DNA of 64,000 bases from Streptococcus marimammalium DSM 18627. Lineage in GTDB: Bacteria; Bacillota; Bacilli; Lactobacillales; Streptococcaceae. Each line of letters opens with the position of its first letter. Within the stretch, counting starts at the first letter, position 1. The translations under genes and the position numbers were made by a program. A model generated the notes under the pieces. The model was not told the origin of the DNA. It saw only the letters and a list, made by a program, of their open reading frames with translations, and searched no databases. This document shows, piece after piece, positions 63,803 to 64,000 of this stretch. The stretch is from contig NZ_KB904340.1 in the NCBI RefSeq assembly GCF_000380045.1, positions 1 to 64,000 of the forward strand. Direction: 5' to 3'.

Positions 63803-64000
63803 ATGGAGTTTTCTGAAATCATTAAGGATATTCGTTCGGAATTAAATTTATCACAAGAAGGATTAGCTAGAGAATTACATGTTGGATTCAGTTCAGTAAA
63901 TAGATGGGAGAACAATAAATCAAAACCTAATCAAATTGCAAGACACGCTTTGATTGAATTTTGTAAAAAGAAGAAGTTAAGACAGGATTTAATCGATTTA
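63803..64000 (+). CDS. XRE-family helix-turn-helix protein (cut by the window end)
   Basis: The first 66 residues, MEFSEIIKDIRSELNLSQEG onward. The Cro/C1-type HTH spans residues ~5-45: LSQEGLARELHVGFSSVNRWENNKSKP. The rest is unknown. The ribosome-binding site AAGGAGA is 9-10 bases before the ATG. HTH starts of this kind occur both in simple regulators and at the N-terminus of element-borne DNA methyltransferases or antitoxins, and I cannot decide which. It belongs to the guaA-inserted island. Confidence 0.8.
   Translation, partial: MEFSEIIKDIRSELNLSQEGLARELHVGFSSVNRWENNKSKPNQIARHALIEFCKKKKLRQDLIDL

Overview
The window is a low-GC Firmicute chromosome segment that I read as Streptococcus, most likely the pyogenic group (the S. 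pyogenes / S. uberis / S. parauberis neighbourhood). The reasons are the gene content and order (parE-parC, DUF2969, rpsA, ssrA; dnaE-pfkA-pyk-glmS; pst operon-phoU-pepN-ciaRH; nox / ldh / gyrA-srtA), the proteolysis tag AKNNTTYAVAA in the tmRNA, AT-rich codons, and a class A sortase beside gyrA. The species is inferred from gene order, not proven.

Layout. 1-300: the 5' end of an IS30-family insertion sequence. 347-7904: topoisomerase IV (parE, parC), a DUF2969 protein, tRNA-Tyr and tRNA-Gln, ribosomal protein S1, tmRNA, a lipoprotein and tRNA-Arg. 7932-9912 (minus): a GntR(YtrA-like)-ABC operon with a palindromic operator on its promoter. 10007-18384: dnaE, the glycolytic pair pfkA-pyk, a signal-peptidase-like protein without catalytic residues, and glmS with an elaborate leader. 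18417-21565: an accessory patch with a promoter-and-terminator-bounded structured RNA, a broken PBECR4-type toxin gene, an orphan toxin-like C-terminus, a membrane protein and a broken Imm26/Imm51 immunity gene. 21716-32929: housekeeping genes (zinc-ribbon protein, mntE, pcrA, aromatic acid exporter-like, DUF2130, truB, ribF, spxA, UPF0223, inositol phosphatase, rRNA methyltransferase). 33007-42643: phosphate uptake (pstSCAB2B1-phoU), pepN and ciaRH. 42666-51850: rpsT, coaA, then a nucleoside salvage cluster (methyltransferase-pdp-deoC-cdd-bmpA-nupABC). 52002-60357: nox, ldh, gyrA, srtA and a secreted repeat-plus-C39 protein. 60522-64000: guaA, whose 3' end is a known integration site, followed at once by mobile-element DNA (a damaged relaxase gene and an XRE regulator cut by the window end).

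How it fits together. pfkA, pyk, ldh and nox form the core of homolactic sugar catabolism and NAD recycling. The deo/cdd genes degrade the nucleosides that the BmpA/Nup transporter brings in. The Pst system and PhoU handle phosphate. CiaRH and Spx are stress regulators. The most unusual signals are: four genes (truB, ribF, an RsmB/F-type methyltransferase and an RsmC-like methyltransferase) whose -10 boxes all place the predicted transcript start on the A of the ATG with no Shine-Dalgarno site; the structured RNA after glmS; the hairpin and mini-ORF between the glmS ribosome-binding site and its start; and the decayed toxin/immunity patch.
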